18,964 nt of DNA from DATKEU01 sp036493295. GTDB taxonomy: Bacteria; Myxococcota_A; Polyangia; Fen-1088. The stretch lies in NCBI GenBank assembly GCA_036493295.1, contig DASXQB010000244.1:1-18964 (forward strand). Reading direction: 5' to 3'. The notes beneath the pieces were generated by a model. The model was not told the DNA's origin. It saw nothing but the letters and a program-made list of their open reading frames with translations, and did not search any database. Of this stretch, positions 14,418 to 18,964 are shown in pieces; position 1 is the first letter of the stretch; each line of letters opens with the position of its first letter. The translations under genes were made by a program, and so were the position numbers.

Positions 14418-15692
14418 ATGCGATGTGTTTCTGGAACAACTGACAGACGACGACAACCGTATTTGCCACTGGGCTCACTTTGGAGTTTGTTTATAAGGGC
14501 CGCATTCGTCTCCCTCGCAGCGTACAGCGCGCCTGCGATGGCGCAACTCTCGACGGCCGCCGTCGACACCACCGGCCTGGCGGTGACCGATACCGAGGTC
14601 ACCGTCGGCCAGCTCCACAGCGCCACGGGTACAATGGCCATCAGCGAGACCGGATCGATTCAGGCAGAAAAACTGGCGATAGAACAGATCAATGCTTCAG
14701 GCGGCATTCTCGGTCGCAAAATCAAGATCATCCAGGAGGATGGCGCCAGTGACTGGCCCACCTTTGCCGAAAAGGCCAAGAAGCTGTTGGTGTCCGACAA
14801 GGTCGCCGCCGTATTCGGGTGCTGGACCTCGGCGTCGAGGAAAGCAGTGTTGCCTGTGTTCGAAAAGGAAAACGGTCTGCTCTACTATCCTACTTTTTAT
14901 GAAGGGCTTGAACAATCAAAGAATGTCTTTTACACCGGCCAAGAAGCAACCCAACAAATTTTGGCCGGCCTGGACTGGCTCAACAAAGAAAAGAAGGCCA
15001 AGACATATTTCCTGATTGGCTCTGACTATATTTGGCCACGAACATCGAACAAAATTGCCCGCAAACACATTGAAAACGTCCTACACGGCACGGTGGTTGG
15101 AGAAGAATACTATCCGCTTGGCACCACTCAGTTTGGCTCACTCATCAACAAAATCAAGCTGAAAAAGCCAGATGCTATCTACGCCATTATCGTGGGGGGT
15201 AGCAACGTATCATTCTATAAACAACTCAAGGCGGCGGGCGTAACTGCTGACAAACAGACGCTCCTCACCATATCCGTTACGGAGGATGAGCTGCTTGGCA
15301 TAGGTGGCGAAAACGTGGTGGGTTTCTATGCGGCAATGAAATATTTCCAGAGCTTGGACAACGACAATAACAAGAAGTTCGTGAAGGCGTTCAAGGAGCG
15401 CTGGGGCGCCGACGCCGTCATTGGAGACGTCACCCAGGCGGCCTATCTCGGTCCTTGGTTGTGGAAGGCCGCCGTCGAGAAGGCCAAGAGCTTCGACGTC
15501 GACAAGGTGGTGGCCGCGTCCCCGAACATCGAGCTCAAGACAGCGCCGGAGGGCTACGTCAGGATACACAAATCCAATCATCACCTTTGGAGCAAGCTGC
15601 GCATCGGACAAGCCCTAGCCAATGGTCAATACAAGGTCTTGTACGAGTCGCCGCTGATCGAGCCGAATCCCTTTCCCAAAGGCTACCAGTGA
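14418..15692 (+). CDS. urtA: Urea ABC transporter, substrate-binding protein UrtA
   Basis: A 424-residue periplasmic binding protein, close to the usual UrtA length. A long N-region with Arg residues is followed by a hydrophobic core and a likely cut after AMA (residue 42). The mature part starts with the family pattern VTVGQLHSATGTMAISE and continues with LAIEQINASGGILGRKI, FGCWTSASRKAVLPVFEK, NGLLYYPTFYEGLEQSKN and VFYTGQE, all characteristic of UrtA within the Leu/Ile/Val-binding-protein superfamily. It captures urea (or short amides) and delivers it to UrtBC. Urea specificity is by family, not proven. The central part (about 14880-15060) is much lower in GC than the ends. It is the first gene of urtABCDE; the urtB ATG follows after 56 bases. 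Confidence 0.93.
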   Translation: MRCVSGTTDRRRQPYLPLGSLWSLFIRAAFVSLAAYSAPAMAQLSTAAVDTTGLAVTDTEVTVGQLHSATGTMAISETGSIQAEKLAIEQINASGGILGRKIKIIQEDGASDWPTFAEKAKKLLVSDKVAAVFGCWTSASRKAVLPVFEKENGLLYYPTFYEGLEQSKNVFYTGQEATQQILAGLDWLNKEKKAKTYFLIGSDYIWPRTSNKIARKHIENVLHGTVVGEEYYPLGTTQFGSLINKIKLKKPDAIYAIIVGGSNVSFYKQLKAAGVTADKQTLLTISVTEDELLGIGGENVVGFYAAMKYFQSLDNDNNKKFVKAFKERWGADAVIGDVTQAAYLGPWLWKAAVEKAKSFDVDKVVAASPNIELKTAPEGYVRIHKSNHHLWSKLRIGQALANGQYKVLYESPLIEPNPFPKGYQ

Positions 15693-15748
15693 GCCGCGAT
15701 CGAGCTCATTGACATAACCGATCGCACCCACATTTCGGAAGGCCAAGG

Positions 15749-16663
15749 ATGAACGCCAAAGAACTGCTTTCGATCATCGCCATGCAAGGGTTCAATGGTC
15801 TGAGTAACTTCTGCGTGTTGTTGTTGATGGCCCTAGGACTGGCGATCATCTTTGGCCAAATGGGCGTCATCAACATGGCGCATGGCGAGTTTCTGACCAT
15901 CGGGGCCTACACCACTTATGTGTTATCCGAGATCAGTCAGCGGTGGGCGCCCTGGCTGCAAAAAACGTATTTTATCCTGGCAATGGTGGTCGCGTTCGTG
16001 GTGGCGGCGGCGGTCGGCTGGGTGGTAGAGCGGTTCATGGTCAGCAAGTTATATAAACGGCCGCTCGATACCCTCCTGGCCACCTGGGGCTTGAGTCTCA
16101 TCATGCAGCAAATTTTTCGCTCGACCTTCGGCGCGAAGGAGGTCAGCGCCGTCCTTCCAGAGTGGTTGATGGGCTCGCTCAAGCCCGCCGATGCCATTGA
16201 TATTCCGATCAATGGGCTGATGGTGATGGTGGTAACGGCGGTCCTCACGACTGTTCTCTTCATCCTGCTTTTCAGGACCAGGTGGGGTGTTTGGATTCGC
16301 GCAACGACCCAGAATCGTCTGATGGCCGGGGCGTCGGGAATTAACACGCGAAAGATCGACAGTCTGGCCTTTGCTACCGGGTGCGGCCTGGCGGGTATCG
16401 CGGGAGCTGCCTTTACAACCATCGGATCGACCGGGCCGACCAGCGGCTCGCTCTATATCGTGGATACCTTTCTGGTGGTGGTATTCGGCGGCGCTCAGAG
16501 CTTGATCGGTACCATCGCGTCGGCGTTTGGCATCGCTCAGACGCAGGCAGTGACGGAGTTTTTCCTGACCGGATCGACAGCTAAGGTTCTGACTTTGATG
16601 GCGATAGTGATCATTCTGATGATTCGCCCGCAAGGGCTTTTCGCGGTGCGGGTACGGAGGTAG
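15749..16663 (+). CDS. urtB: Urea ABC transporter permease UrtB
   Basis: A 304-residue LivH-type permease, highly hydrophobic with roughly eight membrane segments. The diagnostic N-terminal motif INMAHGEFLTIGAYTTYV is present, as are DTLLATWGLSLIMQQ, the cytoplasmic loop RATTQNRLMAGASGINTRKID (the ATPase-coupling region), and the C-terminal VVFGGAQSLIGTI and IRPQGLF. UrtB pairs with UrtC to form the urea channel in the inner membrane. It is the short form, without the long N-terminal extension seen in many proteobacterial UrtB proteins. GGAAGG sits 6 bases before the ATG. urtC begins 4 bases after its stop. Confidence 0.93.
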   Translation: MNAKELLSIIAMQGFNGLSNFCVLLLMALGLAIIFGQMGVINMAHGEFLTIGAYTTYVLSEISQRWAPWLQKTYFILAMVVAFVVAAAVGWVVERFMVSKLYKRPLDTLLATWGLSLIMQQIFRSTFGAKEVSAVLPEWLMGSLKPADAIDIPINGLMVMVVTAVLTTVLFILLFRTRWGVWIRATTQNRLMAGASGINTRKIDSLAFATGCGLAGIAGAAFTTIGSTGPTSGSLYIVDTFLVVVFGGAQSLIGTIASAFGIAQTQAVTEFFLTGSTAKVLTLMAIVIILMIRPQGLFAVRVRR

Positions 16664-16667
16664 TCGA

Positions 16668-17882
16668 ATGAAGATGTTGGAACAAATGAAGCCCCTGGCG
16701 ATGGTGTCTGCGACGGAGCCGCAAAGGCCCGCCAGACGCGGGCGCTTTTTCAGCGGAAACGCCGAGAGAAACGCATTCTTGATTGTGTCACTGCTGATTC
16801 TGGCCGTCTTTCCACTATTCCTTTCACCGTTTCGACTGGGTTTGGTGGGCAAATATTTGACCTATGGATTCGTCGGCTTGGGCTTGGTCATTTGTTGGGG
16901 CTACGGCGGAATATTGAGCCTGGGTCAAGGGATCTTTTTCGGGATCGGCGGCTACTGCATGGCCATGTTCCTGAAGCTCGAGGCGTCCGACAAGGTCAGC
17001 ACCGCCATCCAGTCGACGCCGGGTATCCCGGACTTCATGGATTGGAATCAGCTGACCGCCTTGCCGGCATTTTGGAAGCCCTTTCAAAGCCTGGCTTTTA
17101 CGATCATCGCGGTTCCAGCGATTCCAGCGCTGCTGGCATTGATTGTCGGCTTCGCAATGTTCAAACGCCGCGTGGGCGGCGTCTACTTCGCCATCATTAC
17201 CCAAGCCGTGGCGGCCATTCTGGCCATCTTGATCGTAGGCCAGCAAGGGTACACGGGGGGGATCAACGGCATCACCGATCTCAAGACCATGCACGGCTGG
17301 GACATTCGTACGGACTCGGCCCGGCGCATCCTTTACTACGCAACCTCTGTCCTGCTGCTCGGAGCGACCCTGGTGTGCTTTCATCTGTCGCGCACCAAGC
17401 TTGGTCGGTTGTTGGTGGCGATGAGAGACCGCGAGGATCGCGTCCGGTTCTCGGGCTACGACGTGGCCAATCTGAAGACCTTTGCCTTCGTCTTCTCTGC
17501 CGTGCTGGCGGCGATCGGGGGGGCGATGTTCACGCTCCAAGTCGGATTCATGTCGCCCTCTTTTGTGGGAATTGTGCCATCCATCGAAATGGTGGTTTGC
17601 GCCGCGGTCGGCGGGCGCGATTGGCTGCTGGGCGCCATTTACGGAAGTCTGGTGGTGAACTTTGGAAAGACATTCTTCTCCGAACAGTTCCCGCAGCTCT
17701 GGCTGTTCATGATCGGTGGCCTGTTTATCGGTGTCGTGATGATCTTTCCGCGCGGCCTGGCCGGGATCAATCGGTCGACGATCCGGTCTTTTATTTCAAC
17801 TTGGCGCGCTTCGCGGGCGGATCGGCTGCATCTGCCAACGCCGACCGAGCCGCCGGTGATGAAGGGTTCGGTGCGATTGTGA
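16668..17882 (+). CDS. urtC: Urea ABC transporter permease UrtC
   Basis: A 404-residue LivM-type permease. A cytoplasmic N-terminus of about 35 residues is followed by membrane segments starting at AFLIVSLLILAVFPLF. Family landmarks include YGFVGLGLVICWGYGGILSLGQGIFFGIGGY, QQGYTGGINGITDL, the coupling loop LGRLLVAMRDREDRVRFSGYD and IEMVVCAAVGGRDWLLGAIYG. The C-terminal tail after FPRGLAGI is about 45 residues, hydrophilic and longer than needed for the fold. GGAGG (16656-16660) lies 7 bases before the ATG. The TGA stop overlaps the GTG start of urtD. It is the partner of UrtB in the transmembrane pore. Confidence 0.93.
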   Translation: MKMLEQMKPLAMVSATEPQRPARRGRFFSGNAERNAFLIVSLLILAVFPLFLSPFRLGLVGKYLTYGFVGLGLVICWGYGGILSLGQGIFFGIGGYCMAMFLKLEASDKVSTAIQSTPGIPDFMDWNQLTALPAFWKPFQSLAFTIIAVPAIPALLALIVGFAMFKRRVGGVYFAIITQAVAAILAILIVGQQGYTGGINGITDLKTMHGWDIRTDSARRILYYATSVLLLGATLVCFHLSRTKLGRLLVAMRDREDRVRFSGYDVANLKTFAFVFSAVLAAIGGAMFTLQVGFMSPSFVGIVPSIEMVVCAAVGGRDWLLGAIYGSLVVNFGKTFFSEQFPQLWLFMIGGLFIGVVMIFPRGLAGINRSTIRSFISTWRASRADRLHLPTPTEPPVMKGSVRL

Positions 17883-18631
17883 CATTGGCGCCTGAGCGAT
17901 CCTATTTGCTGGCCGTGGAGGGCCTGACAGTCTCATTCGACGGATTTCGTGCGGTGGACGACTTGTCGTTCTACATCGACAAGAAAGAGCTGCGCGCCAT
18001 CATCGGACCAAATGGGGCGGGCAAAACGACGGTTCTGGACCTGATCTCGGGGCGCACGCGGGCCGACAGCGGGAGCGTCTTGTTCAAGGGCGAAGAGCTT
18101 AGTCGGCTCCGGGAACACGAGATCGTTCGCCGTGGCATTGGCAGAAAGTTTCAGACACCTTCGGTCTACGAGTCGCTGACCGTTTTCGAGAATCTGGAGA
18201 TGTCTTATCCCAAGGGTCGGACGGCCTTCGGGGCCTGGTGGTTCACCCGGACTCCGGACGTCATTCGCCGGGTTGAAGAGATCGCGGAGGTGGTCGAGCT
18301 CTCCTCGCAGCTTGGTGACGCGGCGGAGCTGCTCAGCCACGGACAGAAGCAGTGGTTGGAGATTGGCATGCTCCTCATTCAGGACCCGCTCTTGATGATG
18401 CTCGACGAGCCGGTGGCGGGCATGAGCGTCGCGGAGCGGGAGAAAACCGCGCAGCTCCTGCAGCGCATCTGCAAGGATTGTGCGGTCATCGTCGTGGAAC
18501 ACGACATGGACTTCGTGCGCAGCATTGCCCATCGGGTCACCGTCCTTCACCAAGGAAAATGGCTGGCCGAGGGCAGTATGGACAAAGTGCAGAACGATCC
18601 GAAGGTCATTGAAGTCTACCTTGGACACTGA
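17879..18631 (+). CDS. urtD: Urea ABC transporter ATP-binding protein UrtD
   Basis: A 250-residue ABC ATPase, the usual UrtD length. Walker A is GPNGAGKT (43-50), the Q-loop glutamine is Gln92 in GRKFQTPSVYESLTV, the signature is LSHGQ (152-156, with the UrtD-like continuation KQWLEIGM), Walker B is LLMMLDE (171-177) and the H-loop is His208 in VVEHDMDF. The start is taken as GTG 17879, which overlaps the urtC stop as GTGA; the frame is open far upstream, but that part is a shadow of urtC. The protein energises urea import together with UrtE. A LivG-type role in amino-acid import is the alternative, less likely given UrtA and the operon order. Confidence 0.92.
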   Translation: MTLAPERSYLLAVEGLTVSFDGFRAVDDLSFYIDKKELRAIIGPNGAGKTTVLDLISGRTRADSGSVLFKGEELSRLREHEIVRRGIGRKFQTPSVYESLTVFENLEMSYPKGRTAFGAWWFTRTPDVIRRVEEIAEVVELSSQLGDAAELLSHGQKQWLEIGMLLIQDPLLMMLDEPVAGMSVAEREKTAQLLQRICKDCAVIVVEHDMDFVRSIAHRVTVLHQGKWLAEGSMDKVQNDPKVIEVYLGH

Positions 18632-18964
18632 GCCCCAAGCGCAGGGTACCCTGTTGAGTGTCGACCATCTGAGCGTGAGCTACGGCCAGAGTCAGGTGAT
18701 TCCGGATCTCTCATTTTCGGTGAAAGCCAACGAGATAGTGGCAGTGATGGGCCGCAACGGCATGGGGAAGACGACTCTATTCAAGGCGATGATCGGTATT
18801 CTTCCCGTGCGCGCCGGGCGGGTCGACCTTTGTGGGGTAAACGTCACCAGCCAGGAGCCCTATGACCGCGTCGCAAAGGGCCTTGGATATGTTCCACAGG
18901 GCCGGATGGTCTTTCCCACGTTGACAGTCGAGGAAAACATCGAAGCCGGCCTGCGCACGCGCAA
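18621..18964 (+). CDS. urtE: Urea ABC transporter ATP-binding protein UrtE, 3' partial
   Basis: The first 114 residues of the second ATPase, cut by the window end. Landmarks are LLSVDHLSVSYGQSQVI, Walker A GRNGMGKTT (44-52) and the Q-loop GLGYVPQGRMVFPTLTVEENI, typical of UrtE/LivF. There is no ATG. TTG 18621 overlaps the urtD end by 11 bases and is taken as the most upstream plausible start. TTG 18654 or CTG 18651, giving a protein starting LSVDHLS, would match the common UrtE N-terminus equally well. It completes the ATPase pair with UrtD. Confidence 0.88.
   Translation, partial: MDTEPQAQGTLLSVDHLSVSYGQSQVIPDLSFSVKANEIVAVMGRNGMGKTTLFKAMIGILPVRAGRVDLCGVNVTSQEPYDRVAKGLGYVPQGRMVFPTLTVEENIEAGLRTR

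Noticed and set aside
16892..17878. Long 5' extension of the urtD frame, giving a 579-codon frame
   Set aside because: It overlaps urtC in another frame and has no ABC-protein or permease motifs. The normal UrtD length is reached from GTG 17879.

Overview
The window reads as high-GC chromosomal DNA from a myxobacterium-like deltaproteobacterium (Myxococcota, perhaps Polyangia). The basis is a MYXO-CTERM-like sorting tail, several lipoproteins with long Gly/Ser/Ala/Asp-rich tethers, a DUF1592/DUF1552 pair, and a sigma factor/FecR-TPR module. No rRNA, tRNA, CRISPR array or intact insertion sequence was found. The assignment rests on recognised sequence patterns, not on a database search.

Layout. 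(1) 1-3008, plus strand: a tight cluster of a zinc-type alcohol dehydrogenase/quinone reductase (5' end outside the window), an SDR protein lacking the catalytic Tyr, a SnoaL/NTF2-like protein and a pirin. This looks like a small redox or detoxification operon. (2) 3284-6478, plus strand: a putative outer-membrane/secreted protein, an ECF-type sigma factor and a membrane-anchored FecR-like protein with a TPR-like C-terminus. The last two overlap by ATGA, and a hairpin terminator follows at 6479-6519. (3) 6519-12871, minus strand, converging on region 2: in transcription order a MYXO-CTERM-like surface protein, an alpha/beta-hydrolase lipoprotein, a DUF1592-type lipoprotein with a CxxCH haem motif, a Tat-exported DUF1552 protein and a calpain-like cysteine peptidase lipoprotein. 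All five products carry export signals. This is the most unusual part of the window and the best candidate for an undescribed surface system. (4) 12872-14417: a gene-poor stretch holding the scar of a mobile element, namely a fragment of a phage-type DNA methyltransferase joined to a frameshifted C-terminal piece of a tyrosine recombinase. (5) 14418-18964, plus strand: urtABCDE, a urea-type ABC transporter with binding protein, two permeases and two ATPases. UrtE is cut by the window end, and no urease gene is visible.

How the parts may work together. Region 5 is a standard high-affinity urea/short-amide uptake system. In region 3 the two hydrolases (esterase-like and calpain-like) and the haem-motif DUF1592/DUF1552 pair would all act outside the cytoplasm, consistent with attack on an external polymer or on other cells. 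Region 2 could sense envelope conditions and control nearby genes, but only its position links it to region 3. Several genes in regions 1-3 and 5 overlap by ATGA, GTGA or a few bases, which suggests translational coupling.
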